Shown here: positions 1-11,952 of the stretch, in pieces
Layout of the letters: each line of letters begins with the position of its first letter
How positions within the stretch are numbered: the first letter of the stretch is position 1
NCBI GenBank assembly: GCA_030544235.1
Contig: CM060464.1
Location: 21,693,652 to 21,757,651 of the forward strand
Source: Lepturacanthus savala
Taxonomy: Eukaryota; Chordata; Actinopteri; Scombriformes; Trichiuridae
Length of the DNA stretch: 64,000 bases
Reading direction: 5' to 3'
Notes under the pieces: generated by a model
Told to the model about the DNA's origin: nothing
The model's database searches: none
The model's input: the letters and a program-made list of their open reading frames with translations, nothing else
Translations under genes and position numbers: made by a program

Positions 1-1671
1 TTGAGGTCAGACACAGACAAACTGTTCCAGACAGTGAGGCACATAGGGAAAAGGTGATTTTTACTTAGCTCTAAGATGTTGAGTGAGTCATAAGATCATA
101 ACACCCCCTTGTCCATGTCACCTACTGGCTACAGGTTTGTTCAGGGGCCTAATAATTATTATTATTAGTGTTGTTCACAGAGAATCGTATGACTATTTCT
201 TCTTGCTTTGATTGTCTTGCATAAGTAATTGAATATGTGTTTTGGTGTTTGCTCACTCACGAAATATGTGCTTTTCTAAAAATACCTAACTTTTAACATT
301 TAACCACTTTTTTTCATTTTTTTCCCAAAGTTTTCATGCATAATTATATCAGTTGAGTCACTAACAATCACATTATATGACTATTTTTGAGCATTTTAAT
401 GACTGGCAACAGTTGCCCCTTTCATAAATATGTCCATAAACAAAAAGGATTTATCCCAGGTACAAAATTCTGTTTGGGGGTCATTCTTTTGACTTTAAAT
501 AAATATATACATGTCATGCTTGAAAATCATTGTAATTTAAATGAAATACCTCTTTCTGGGAGGGTTTATGTTCACCATGTTCTCACAAGGAAAGGACAGG
601 AAGTTGATGATATCATCTGACAGGAAACACTTAGAAGCTTATTTTTTTGCTTAAAACCTTTGTGTAATTCGTCCACTATCATGTCATTAAAAAAACTGAA
701 TGAGTAACATTTATATTCTTTATTTTGAGTAGAAAATGCATGCACAGTCATATGCCCGTCGCTATATGTGGGTTGATGAGACTTTGTGGGCGAGTACAAC
801 TCGCTTTTGGTAATCCAGGGAAGTGTAATATAGACATGGCCACTCAGACCAGCAGAATGAATTTCTCCTCAGTTGTTATTGTTATTAATTCCTTAATTCC
901 TACGTCTTTGTGGCATTTGTCCTACAACTCATCAACTGGAACAGCTGGGTAGGAAGTGACCATAACAAGCACAGCGTTTTACCCAAAATTGAAAATGTAT
1001 CATCATGCTGCTGGCATTTGCAAACAAGTAAGTACACAGGGCTCAGGAACAAATACTTTGGTTGGAAACAGGCTCTTAGTGTTTCAATGTTTTATTATTT
1101 ACTGTCGATGAGCTATGATGAGACTTAAATACTTGTGACATTTACACTTTTTTAAACAGGTTTTGCTTAGCAACTTTTAAATTATCATACACTTCTTAGC
1201 AGAAATGCAAATTATTCCACCATATCCTTCCATACCGATGTGATGATGGGATACATGTAGCTGTCTTTTTCAGTAAGAGTTTGATTGCTGGATGCCGCCC
1301 GTTCCTGCCATCACTAAACTGTCTCTGTCAATTTGCCGACTTATTTTTGGCTTCCCTTCTTATTACCGTTATATCTCTCCATTGGGCTATAGTTCTCAAG
1401 AGCCCAGCACAACAATTTACCAAATTGGTGATGTCCTTCCAAGCCAATTCAACATCCTCTGGCTGGGGCGGCTTGTTTTTTGGCTTGAATGTTCCAGAAA
1501 GATGTTTTTAACAGACATCCCAAGTCCAAAAAAGTCATTTCAGGGAGATGTTTGTCATTTATGGAGATGTTTACTGGAACTTCTGGGAGACTTGGCCCAA
1601 TATTAGCATTGCTTGCCGTCATATCTGCTTGCTGGGCACTAGAGTATGATTGCACTATGGAACGAAAGGTA
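1..1671. other. unclassified non-coding DNA
   Basis: AT-rich sequence with no recognised exon, RNA gene or repeat end. Short open frames at 1281-1606 show no recognisable domain and are overlapped by frames on the other strand, so I do not treat them as genes. The stretch ends at the target duplication of the hAT-type element that starts at 1680. Confidence 0.5.
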
Positions 1672-1679
1672 ATTAAAAC

Positions 1680-2852
1680 CAGGCGCGCAGATAGGTTTGA
1701 GAAACTGGGGGGGACGAAGTCACGAAGCTGCCCCCCCCCCCCATCACCACATCCCCACATCCACGCACAGGCTGCCTGCCTAACACCCACTGTCACACTA
1801 TAGTGCTCCTAAGTGCTGTCCAAAAAATCCCCACCATAGAACACAAAACATTACAGTAGCAGCCTTTTAAGAATGAATACATGAACATGGGTCAGCGGTA
1901 AGAATTCCTTGCGAGTAGTCACATGAAATGGAATAATGCAAACACCATGGACCCCTTTCAACTGACTGATAATGAAACCATCGGTCCTGCTAGCCTACAA
2001 GGCTGTAGATAATTTTGTCAAAATCGCGCAGAAGTGGTGAATTGTACACTTAAGACACACGGCCATCGCTTTAAGTGTTTGTTTTAAGTTTGTGAGTTTT
2101 TAGAAGAATATAGATACGAAAATGCCCGTCTACTGTATTAGCACAATAAAAATACAATTTAGCGCAAATGAGCAGAACCTTCTTCAGGGAATGCTTCAAA
2201 ACAACCAAATGAGCTCAAGTCAATGTGTCGCAGCAGTGGGTAAAATGAATAACCAAACGTCCTACCTTAAAACGTTGTCTTGATACCATGACTTCTTGCG
2301 ATTATTCCATTTTGATCCACAGGACACAACTGCACTGCTAGCGAGCCATGTTGACTAAGCTACCATTCCATTGCTACTTCACATCTGGATCCTGTGTAGG
2401 CAAACCGTGTGCCCAGACATCACCGAAGCTCCGTCGAACCCAAAACCAGCATACACGGATATGCTAATTATATTATTTCAACCAATATTATATCAAATCC
2501 TACTATCACACACGTACTGGAAACACAACTGGTTTGTTTACAGTGCAGATCTCGCGGGAGTAAACATCCCTGGGGCTAATTCTACGGGGTGCCTTAGGGG
2601 ACATTACGGTTGCATCTTCTCACAGTAACGCAGCAAGTTTAACGCATTTCATTACCACTAAATGGTCAGTAGATGGCGCCTTAGCTTCGCAAAAACCTCG
2701 TGATGCTTGAATCAGAAGATTTCAAGACGATAAAGTTAAAAAAAAAATAAAAATAAAAAATAAGCTACATAAAAGTAGGTGGGACGGATCTACGGTCATT
2801 CAAAAGTGGGTGTGTCATGACACACCTGACACACCCACTATCTGCGCCCCTG
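1680..2852. mobile_element. non-autonomous hAT-type DNA transposon with perfect TSD
   Basis: Both ends are legible. The left end (1680-1694) reads CAGGCGCGCAGATAG. The right end (2838-2852), read on the minus strand, is CAGGGGCGCAGATAG, so 14 of 15 terminal bases agree. The element is flanked on both sides by the identical octamer ATTAAAAC (1672-1679 and 2853-2860). Terminal inverted repeats beginning CAG and an 8-bp target-site duplication are the hallmarks of the hAT superfamily. No transposase reading frame is visible in the 1173 bp, so it would have depended on an enzyme supplied in trans. A poly-C run lies just inside the left end (about 1731-1742). The perfect duplication argues for a fairly recent insertion. 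Confidence 0.85.
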
Positions 2853-2939
2853 ATTAAAACTAGAATAACAACAATAACAATAAGAACAAGGAAACTTTAA
2901 TATTTATAGAACAATGAAATACGTGTTTTATTTACAGTG

Positions 2940-3770
2940 TAATAGTGAATTATTTCACTCTGTAAAGGCCAACAAATAGTCTCTGTTTGTCATTTGACTT
3001 CACATGAAAATCCACGATGGGACTGAAATCATGCAGCTGAAGTGACGTCATGCAGACACAAGTCTCCCGGAAGTTCTTGAGAGTGGCTCCATGATGCCTG
3101 CGAGTCGGGTAAAATATCCCGGAAATATGCAATGCGAGTGAGAGCGTGCAGGCAAAACAGTTACTCCTGCATTATACGTGGATCGCTTTGATTCGATTCA
3201 ATTGCGCAGGCACACGAGCGAGCGGGAGCGACGCGATCGTTAAACATCTCCCTGAAATGACTTTGGAACCTGGGGGTGTCTGCGTTATATAGTTTTGAAA
3301 CCTGTCAGTCAAACTACATTCTGCCTTTTCTCCAATCACCATGCATCACCACTATATTCTGATTTTCCTCCAATCAGCATGCAGACGCTCAGCGTCCAGG
3401 CCCCGCCCACACTCCATTGACTCCCAGAGACGCTCAGCGTCCGGGCGGGCTCTAATTTTCAGCATTTATCCAATGGGCGCCGAGTTTCGAGGCGATGAAG
3501 AAAAAGCCCGATTCACTCTCAGAGACGCTCAGCGTCTATGGGGAAATGTATTGACCAGAGACCAGGAAGCGGTATGGGAATGTACGGACATGTCATTTAT
3601 TTATTTATGATAAGTAACTGATTCTGAAAGAACTCGTCTTCAAGATGAACATGTTCTAACAGATTTATAGTCAATAAAATGTTAATACAGCTGCACAAAT
3701 TTGGTCATTTATTTTTTGACAGGGCAGGGGAAGTTCAGCTTCCCTTGTAGTCTTAAAGAAATCGCCACTG
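2940..3770 (-). mobile_element. hAT-like repeat family X, copy A
   Basis: The right end, read on the minus strand, starts CAGTGGCGATTTCTTTAAGA at 3770, the kind of terminus seen in hAT elements. The same terminal segment opens copy B at 56188, in the opposite orientation. Shared blocks include the terminal 60 bp, a segment around 3600-3700 and the block 2966-3040, which matches 56630-56695 on the other strand. Three copies of a 13-bp interrupted palindrome lie inside (3384-3396, 3429-3441, 3524-3536). The left end is not resolved and no target duplication was found. An 89-codon open frame at 3341-3610 crosses the palindromes and has no recognisable domain. Confidence 0.65.
3384..3536. repeat. 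three GACGCTCAGCGTC palindromes in family X copy A
   Basis: The 13-mer GACGCTCAGCGTC, a palindrome around a central C, occurs exactly three times, at 3384, 3429 and 3524 (spacings 45 and 95 bp). The equivalent sites of copy B are at 56414, 56509 and 56553 with mirrored spacing (95 and 44 bp) but are partly mutated. Repeated subterminal motifs in DNA transposons are often transposase binding sites. That role is inference here. Confidence 0.8.
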
Positions 3771-3779
3771 CTCCTCACT

Positions 3780-6700
3780 GACTTCCAAATTCACTGGAAT
3801 CATGTTGCTGCTGCTATTCTCCAGACAGTTGCTGCTGCTACTTGGAAATGCAATACCAATTATGCAATTTAAACGAACCTTAAATATACCTCATTGTGCC
3901 TCAGAGGCACATTACATTAAAAATGTAAAAATATAGCTCTTATACACCAACCCCTAATTACTTCTGGCAGAAGAAGAAGCAAATTCTGAACACTACTTTA
4001 AAGGAGCCATTTAAAAAAAAGTAAACCAAAAAATCCATAACATAAATGTTCTTAAACATAGCATTAATATTTCATTATTTCATAAAGTTTTATTATTGCA
4101 AAACCCCTAATTGTGTCTGAATTTGTTGCTTCAGATAAGACAGATTTAATGTGTCTTTCAAGTACAATTGTCTTCAGCAGATACAAGATCCTTCCTCTCT
4201 AAAAGGGTATTTAGTATTTTCTAAGCAGTCAGTATCATTGTGGTGCTGTAGAATCAACAATTACAACTGAACTCCTGTTTCTAGAACTGATGTACTATCA
4301 GTCTAGACATTTCAGTCCAATGGAAGCTGCAGCTCCAGTTGTCAATTCTAACAGCAACAGCAGCAGCAACTGTTAAGTTCCAAGTGAGGTATAGTTAACA
4401 GGCTTCAGGCAACATGAACCATTAAGCATTTATTCCCAAAAACATAAAAGTAAAAACACCCAATAAACAATCTAAACTAAATAGTTCTATATATTGTGCT
4501 CGGCTCATGAGGCGTGAAAGACAAGAGCCGGAAGAAAAGAAGAGAATGGGACAAAGGTCAGTGCCTTTATACCTATGGTGACATCTCCATTGAAGGTGTG
4601 AAAAAAGGTTTCCTGGGGGGAGGGTCACAAGGTCCAGGCTCAGCCAGGCAGAGCTAAGTAGACTGCATATATTACCTCTGTGGGCACAACACAGATAAAC
4701 ATTGGGCTGATGTCTGAGATTTTGGTCTTATCTTTACTACTTCATTGGATAAAATACTTAAAATAGCGTTAACATCCACAAACCTACCAATGAGCTGGAG
4801 TAGATTTCAGCCTCACAGAAGTTGACTATTGAGTGAGACTCCATTAACATCTGCTCCATATTCATGTGAATATTAAAAAAAATATTAAAAAGTGCTAATA
4901 TTATATATTCTTAAATATATATTTATATTTGGGAGGCATTTTATGCCTAATGACCTACTCTTATTTAATAAAATGTAGGAGTGAGTGATATAGCTTGAAC
5001 ATATCAGTTGATAACAATGATTCTTGATCATTTTAAATCATCCATTTTTAATAAATATCAGGAGAAAAAAGCCTGAACCTAATGACTTGTATGTTAAACT
5101 TGACTTGGAATTTGTCTGTTTAACGATTGACTGTTTGTTTCAATGATTTGCTTCATCATCAGGTGATATATGATGTTTATGAGCCAAGGAAGGAACAGCA
5201 TTTTCTTTTTTACACAAACCTTTAGCAAAACTATCAATATTATATTGACCTAGTTTCTAATTTTATCGATGACGTGGTTATTGATTCTATATATTGATAT
5301 TGTTTTTTTGCCTAGGTCTACTCATAACGTTTCCTTCGTTGGATGATAGGCTTCATGATCTAATATATACCACAATTTTCCCTCATTTGGTTCCAACATG
5401 ACAGTGTGACTCTTGATCACTATCCTTTGTGAAAACTTTTGTATTCATCATGAAACCTCATATTCCTTTGCACTTTCATTCTTAAACCATGAATATGTTG
5501 CTTAGCAACACAAGGGTTGTTAGGCATAGTGGCAAGGTGACATTTTCCTTTTCGAAAGGCAGCTTAATTTCACAGTGCCCATCTCGAAGTAGCACAGAGC
5601 TTTCCATAGTTTCCACAAACTTCTCTTCCTGTCTTGACATTTCTCCTGAGCTTTTAGAGGCGCTGTCATTAAAGTCGTGCTGTAACTATTTCAGTGGTCA
5701 GCTCCAGCTGCTCCTTTTCCCTTCTTAAAAGCTATACTCTGTTAAAGCACCTCTGCTTTATTTTATGTGCAGCTGATGAACAAAATTGCAATTGTGAACT
5801 GATAAATTAATCTTTGAGTTTTTTTGTATCAGACCTTTTAGTGGACGTATTCTGAAATACATTTGGAACATTTGAAATGTTGTCCTTAGGTTCAACAAAA
5901 ACCCCTCTCTACTTTATTATCAGTAGCAGAAATGTGGACGGCAGCAGAAAAAAAATTACTGACATTCAACATTTTCACTCTGTACCAAACTTGCTGTATT
6001 GTTAGCTCATTAGGTAACATTCACTTCTTTTGCTTCTGAACACTGAACATTATATTTGTCAAATGTACATTTCACCTCTTTCACATAGTATTTATCATCC
6101 ATCAGGTTGTTTTAAGCTTAGACAATATGAATTTGTTTGAAATGAGTCTTCCATTCATTTTGCAAATTGTTCATGTTTTCCATCAAGGCTTTATTTTTAT
6201 GTCAATGAAACAGGGCAATTTTTCCACAACGTCTTTTTTCCATTCATATTGCACCCCCCCATTAAGTTCTATCTCATTTACCGGGAGCTTATCACCAGAA
6301 GGGTCACAAGGCTGCACCTTTTCATCTTCCATAATATTTCATTGTCTTATTAAAGACACAAAAATCAGCTGTGATTAGTGCAGTTTAATTCTGCCTAATG
6401 TGTGTACACATATTTTAAATGGCCATGTAGTGCCAGTGCTGAACATGCCTCACTCGTTGGTCAGTGTAGATGATCTGTTGTCCCAGTGTATAATGCCTGT
6501 TTGGCTTTCCAATAGGTACGACTCTACTAAAGTGTTATTTTGCTGTGGTGAACAGGTTTTTAAAGTTTCTCACAGCAGTTAAACGGCACCATGTTTGAGT
6601 CTAGAAAATCAAACTTAAAGAGAAAAGTCAATAAGAGGGACAACACACTACTGGCCATGCTGCCTGGCTTTTCCCTTTTTACAGCGATAAAGCTGAGTCA

Positions 6701-7300
6701 GTTGCCATGTTGGTTGTCACTTGCAAAGCCTTTAGTCGCAGAAACAAGTTTCTCTCCAATTAAAGATAAAGTCCATGATTCTGCAGAAAGACTCTTGATA
6801 TTTGAACACGAACACACCAGGGATCAGTTCTACAAAGTGTAGATCTATAATAACATTACCCGAGATGCCCCTTATTGGACCAATGCTTTCACTGGGTTGG
6901 GCTCTGTTTGCAGATTTTAAAACTAGTTGCCATTTTTTTGTGACTTTTTTTGTTTTTTGCTTAATTAAGATATTCCAGTTCAATACCTAAGTGAAACGTG
7001 TTTCTGAGAACATTTTAGGCACAGAATAAGCAATGCAATTTCTGAATATCTTTACTTTTAATCTACACCATTGAGTTTAAATGGTGGATGGGCTTGTTTC
7101 TTCAGTATTACTTGTTTCCCATTTACAGAGCAATGTGGGGTGTATAAATACTGGACTTCAGTGCATATGAAGAACAGGCAGCAGTAAGGAGATATTTGTT
7201 GTATGTTGGATTAAAACCTTGGACTATACCTTTGAGGTCACATATGCAAATACCCACTTTCATGGACATTTTTTTTTACTCTTGATAAGGTCTAAAACAC
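3780..7300. other. unclassified AT-rich DNA
   Basis: No exon, RNA gene or element end was recognised in 3.5 kb. The small open frames here (for example 5489-5728 and 6127-6378) have low-complexity or fish-intron-like composition and no domain I can name. Confidence 0.45.
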
Positions 7301-7329
7301 AGCAATCAGCTTGGACTAAGGAACTCATG

Positions 7330-7637
7330 GCTCATATGTACTTTATTGACTCTGTGATGTCATGCAGTAGCTCCCTCCGCCTGATACCACTATCACACCG
7401 ATGCTTGCTTTTCAGTCTTCCAAGTGGAAATCAGCCAATCAGAGGAGAAGCTCATGAATATTTTTGACACAGACCAAAAAAAAGACCTGTGCTTTCCAGT
7501 GAGGTGTGTGAGAGAGAGCACTGTAAAACTCCTTTGAGTTGAGTTGCAGTCCTTAAATTGCAGTTACATCATGTTAGAGGCATCAAACCTTCAAATAAAA
7601 CCAAGAAAATGCTATGATATGATATGGGACCTTTTAA
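7330..7637. mobile_element. TTAA-type MITE, right end
   Basis: The sequence ending at 7637 reads ATATGGGACCTTTTAA, the right end of a common fish MITE family whose opposite end begins TTAAAGGTCCCATAT. A left-end copy of that form is at 50115 and another right end is at 41386. The segment just inside (7588-7634) also resembles 41340-41380. The left boundary is estimated from a CCAAT-type, GC-richer block near 7360-7460 and is uncertain. Confidence 0.45.
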
Positions 7638-7639
7638 AG

Positions 7640-9070
7640 CCAGTAAAAATGGGATATCCCTCACTTACTGTCTACCTTGTTTCCTCTCCTCATGCTTTCC
7701 TGTTACTTCCTCGCTCGATTACGATCTCTCCTCCACTCTGTCCTTTCTATTCTCAAAACTAATTATCTCTATCTCTCAGAAACCCCCAGAAAAAAAAGGG
7801 GGAAAAGAGAATCTGAAATGAGGGTGAAAAAACTAAGTAAGAAAATTGACTGAAGGGAATATCTCCTAAGAAACTGGGAGCAATAAGAAGTCAGAAAAGT
7901 GACAGATAGAGTAAGTGCCACAGATCACAAATCAGCATGCAGCTGGCTCCTACAAGTCTCAACTCCTCTGTCTCCAATGTGATAATTAAGTCTGTCTATG
8001 TGATTCTGTATCCACTAATTTTCTTTCCTTCCTTCACGTTTTTACTTTCACCAATCCTCTTAACAGTGATTATCCTTCACTTAATCTGTCTCACACTTTC
8101 TAACTCATGCTTTTTTCTGTTTGTCTCTATGAAGCCTCTACCTTCTTCTTATTTTTTCATTCTTCCTTTTTTTCCACTCTCTATTTTTCCATCATGTGCC
8201 TCCTTCTCTGAGTCACACCGGTGAATGAGACAAAGAGAACAAGATGCCCTGTACTGTTTGTCCTAGCCTGGAAGACATGATGAAACTTTAATCTGCTGGT
8301 TTTGGTTTAAGTTTAAAGTTCATGTAAGAAGGCTGTCATCAAAACGTATTCTCTGTCTGTCTGTAAAAACATGTAAATGTATAGCAAATCTACAAACTGA
8401 TCTCCCAATGCGCTGAGGATTTCAAATGTGCAAAATAACACACCTTATCCAAATTGTACTTTTGCCTCAGTGAATATACATGATGGGGCATTTACATGCT
8501 CTAAATAGATTTATTTTTGTATTTCTACATATATCATTCATTATTATAGTAGCTATCTGATGAAAACTCCCTCATCTGTCTTTACAGATTTGTGGTAATA
8601 TGTGTTCGTGTTGTGAAGCTCTGAACCATCCAGACATGAAGGAAAGCTCATTTTGCACAAAATTGCCTGTCCATAATCTCCGCGGAAACCATTGGAACAC
8701 ACAAAACTCCTCCTGAATAACTGTCCATTATTTGGGATCTTAGTAAACCCAGTAACCTATATATGTCATTATTTATGTGTGCTACATTTTTGCTTTTCTA
8801 GTGTGTGTGTGTTTTAAATGTATGATTCTTCACAAAAGATATCTTTAGGCACCTTGAAAGCACACATTTCTTCTCTTGCCAGTACAGCTCCTACATCGGA
8901 AGGTTGTTTTTGTCTAAAAATCTCTTGTTCTCATTCTTGGGTGTTATATAAAATACATTTTTAGCTCACTCACTATTACCTGTTAAAATACTTTTTACAA
9001 GGATAATACAACACATAAACTGTGAAATCTCTGTCAAATTGTAATGACAACTCATATTTTGACTGACAGG
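7640..9070. other. unclassified non-coding DNA
   Basis: Pyrimidine-rich stretch (7660-8220) that produces spurious open frames, followed by AT-rich sequence. Nothing recognisable. Confidence 0.4.
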
Positions 9071-9074
9071 CTAC

Positions 9075-9245
9075 TGTTTCTTTTTTGTTACTTTTATATT
9101 TTAAATAGTTTTGAAAATAGTACTTTTACACTTTTACTTAAGTAAAAGGCTTGAGTTGGTAATCCAGCTTCTACAGAAGTACTTTTAAACCCTAATATCT
9201 ATGTTTCTACCTGAGTAATGAATGTGGACACTTTTAATACATCTG
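9075..9245. repeat. ACTTTTACTT-type MITE, copy 1
   Basis: Contains CACTTTTACTTAAGTAAAAG and then CTACCTGAGTAATGAATGTG, both of which recur in the same order and orientation at 37878-37981. The family resembles a widespread fish non-autonomous element rich in ACTTTTACTTGAGTA motifs. The right end here lacks the clean terminus seen in the second copy. Confidence 0.55.
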
Positions 9246-9262
9246 TCCTTCATACATCAGAG

Positions 9263-9400
9263 CAGGGCCGTATATATGGGAGGAAAGGGGAACGCTTTCA
9301 AGGGCCTCTGCAAAGGCGCTGGGATGGAGGCCCTTTCACTGGATTTTTTAAGGGGTGCAGTCATTTCCGGCATCAGAGGAGACTCTGCGGATAGAATCGC
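9263..9400. mobile_element. possible hAT terminal fragment
   Basis: Begins CAGGGCCGTATATATGGGAG and continues into a GC-richer block with inverted runs of GGGCCTC and GGCCC. The start resembles hAT termini, but no matching second end or target duplication was found. Confidence 0.25.
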
Positions 9401-9424
9401 CATCTTCTAATTCCTGGTTAACAC

Positions 9425-9760
9425 CACCTCTCTAGTAAAGAAGACGCAGCAGTGGCTCTACTTCCTAAGGACACTGCAGACCTAAACTGTCTCAACAGCT
9501 GCTATTCTTCTTCTGTTCTCTGCAGGAAGCTTACTCATTTATCATTTATAGCTCCCTGGTTTGGTTTCCTAGCTGCACTTTGGATGACAGAAAACACTAG
9601 ACTCATCAAATTAGCACAGGAAATCACCAGCACAGTTACCTACATATGAGGTAAGAACTCAGACAAAACTGATGTTATAATGCTTGGTCCTTTACACGTT
9701 CAACCGGCTGTGGAGGACGACAGATTGCCTAATGGCTTGACGAAAACCAACTACAGCTGC
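9425..9760 (+). pseudogene. degenerate LINE reverse transcriptase, C-terminal scraps
   Basis: Conceptual translation gives a KKTQQWLYFLRTL block (about 9437-9475). After a frame change comes a region matching the spacing of LINE polymerase C-termini, with LTHLSFIAPWFGF and later LIKLAQEI, ending in a stop near 9648. A second block (about 9660-9745) reads KTDVIMLGPLHVQPAV, like the K-T-x-V-x-x-L-G-P segment of L2/CR1-type proteins. The two blocks may come from different elements. Frameshifts and stops make this clearly non-functional. Clade assignment is uncertain. Confidence 0.55.
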
Positions 9761-10050
9761 AAATAAAGACCATTTTGATAGCTGATTAATCTATTAGTTA
9801 TTGAAATGATTAATCGATTAATTGTTTAGTTCATAAAATGGTGTAAAATGTTGAAATGTTGTTTTTTCAATGACATTCATCAGTTTTCTATTATAAAATA
9901 CTGAGGAAATGAGAAAATAATCAGATTTGAGAGAATTTTGATATTTCTACTTAAAAATGACTCAAATCGATTCTCACAATAGTTGGCGAGTAATATAGTA
10001 ATTGGCGACTAATAGATTAATCGATTAATTGTTGAAGCTCTAACTGATAC
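9755..10050. mobile_element. TAATCGATTA-rich MITE
   Basis: Near one end is GATTAATCGATTAATTG (about 9807-9823), and near the other ATTAATCGATTAATTGTTGAAGC (about 10014-10036). The outer bases AGCTGCAA and, inverted, AGCTTCAA mark the two ends. This is the arrangement of a common fish MITE whose ends read AGCTGCAACGATTAATCG. No coding potential is visible. Confidence 0.55.
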
Positions 10051-10289
10051 TATTATTATTAAGCGGGAAATGTAATGTTGTTCTCTTTAATTAGCCAAAA
10101 TTTGTCTTCTTACCTTAACCTGTTTTATTTGTCCTGCAAACTTTGTTTCAAGGGCAACATGCATATCTTTTTCATTCATTCTAATATGTTTCAGTGATTT
10201 TATGTGATTAAAAAAAAATGAAGTAGTATTAAAATTGAACTGACTTGGATCCTATGTCAATCTGTGACTTGACTGCTGGGACATCTCGT

Positions 10290-10780
10290 ATTGTACAGAT
10301 TCGTACAAACACTGTTCAAAGACATTCAAAATCCCCCTTTACACAGCCTGTTCAAAGAGGGATTATTGTGCTGTTACACCGTCTCACCATTCTCTGTAGA
10401 ATGTAGGAAATTAGAATGGGGGGGTTGTCATATTGGCGTATCGATTGTTATGTTAGCCATGTAAAAGGAACAGCCGGCATGACGCAACCAGTTGGGACAA
10501 AGGACGCAAACAGTACAGCATGTCACACTAGACGCTGACACTGTCGCGACACAGGTAACATCGGTCACGTCTCTGATTCCAGAAGGCTGGCATGCTGTCT
10601 AAAAGTCACAGACGGTGCAGCATTCCGCCTGTTTGGTTCAGTGTGAAAAGGACAGACTGTGGCAGAGGGGGAATAATGGCGAGTCTTCTTTGTGCCATTA
10701 TGGCAGGACCCCTGTGCCATGAAGTACTGGAGGGTAGAGCAGAGATATTTTCAGATCAGATAAAACTCACAATGTAAACT
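10290..10780. repeat. probable MITE, boundaries unclear
   Basis: A GC-richer island in AT-rich surroundings that includes runs such as GGCAGAGGGGGAATAATGGCGAG. It resembles a class of non-autonomous elements I know from fish genomes. No inverted ends or target duplications were identified, so the call is weak. An open frame at 10592-10777 crosses it and carries no recognised domain. Confidence 0.3.
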
Positions 10781-10784
10781 CCTC

Positions 10785-11702
10785 AAGCACAATTCCACCT
10801 TGGGGTTTTGCCACAAGTCTCTGCTCTCACGATGTAAATTCATTTTCCAGAGGACTCATTTTTGAGCTCTTAACCTGAATTGATAGGGAGGGCACTGTCA
10901 GGCCGCCATTGACTGCAGAGCAAAGTGCAGGCCCAGTACTCTTTTTCTTTTTTTTTAACTTACTAGTAGAGGAGACAGGGGACATTTTACAGCAAGTTCT
11001 TACATATAGGAATAAATTCATCCAAAGAGACAAGTCAGTTTACGTTTTGTTTCAGAGATATATCCATTGATATAGACACGTTTTTTGTTTTTCTTTTTCA
11101 AAATGGCCTCCAACAATACATTAAAGCCTTGCTCCTATCACAGAATCCAAATAAAGGTATCAAGTCTAATGGTGAATCCCAACCAGTCTCATCTCAACCC
11201 TCACCCTTAACCCTGATGGCATTACAAATTCCTATCATTAGAATGTTTTACACAATTTTCAAATAAATGTTATGCTAACAGTGATGGTTTCTTTCATTCT
11301 GAGAGGGGGGCACTTGCTATGCAAGACAATCTAGAACAATTACATTAGAACACTTATGCCCATCATCTGTTATAATTCAAACTTTAAATAGATTTATTTT
11401 TATAACATATACACACAAACATGTACAAATGTATTTTCTTCCTGAAATAAATGACAATTATTGAGTTTTATATAATATAAACTATAATTTATCAATATTC
11501 ACTTGAACATGTGGAATAAAGAACAGTATAACAATAGTTTATTTGCACTGTAACCCTGCCAGTTTAATTGTAAAACAACTCTCAGTTATCATCTGTGGGT
11601 TGATCATGTTGAAATTGTTGGGGGCTATTAGGCCATTACCTTCACTAAGTTGTTACTTTTATAGCTATACTATAGTTGAGTTAATTTATTTTTAAGTTAT
11701 TC
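10785..11702. other. unclassified AT-rich DNA
   Basis: Nothing recognisable except short homopolymer runs. An open frame at 10827-11033 on the minus strand is lysine-rich because of a poly-T run and is not treated as a gene. Confidence 0.4.
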
Positions 11703-11715
11703 ACCTACTAACAGA

Positions 11716-11952
11716 GGGCGACATGGTGGCGCAGGGGTTAGTGCTGTTGCCTCACAGCAAGAAGGTCACAGGTTCAAGACGTCCTGGGTCTGGGACCTTT
11801 CTGTGTGGGTTTTCACCGGGTACTCCGGCTTCCTCCCACAGTCCAAAAACATGCTGAGGTTAATTGGAGACTCTAAATTGCCCGTAGGTGTGAGTGTGTG
11901 AGTGAATGGTGTGTGTGCCCCACGATTGGCTGGTATAGAAAATGATGGACTG
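11716..11952 (+). mobile_element. tRNA-headed SINE, internally deleted copy, perfect 13-bp TSD
   Basis: The body is flanked by the identical 13-mer ACCTACTAACAGA at 11703-11715 and 11953-11965, a target duplication of the length made by LINE machinery. The head carries an RNA polymerase III A-box-like TGGCGCAGGGG and a B-box-like GGTTCAAGACG, about 40 bp apart, as in tRNA-derived SINEs. The tail reads TATAGAAAATGATGGACTG. Compared with the longer copy at 20669-21027, this one lacks most of the segment before the tail, running from GGCTGG straight to TATAGAAAATGA. It is transcribable in principle but encodes no protein. Confidence 0.8.

Noticed and set aside
1449..1803. Opposing open frames of 104-115 codons
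   Set aside because: They overlap on both strands, cross the left end of the hAT-type element at 1680, and contain no recognisable domain.
3341..3610. 89-codon frame in family X copy A, with a similar 89-codon frame in copy B (56397-56666, minus)
   Set aside because: The shared residues (HSI.SQRRSASG, RDAQ.LW) come from the repeated palindromes. The frames diverge elsewhere and their starts are unrelated, so conservation of a protein is not supported.
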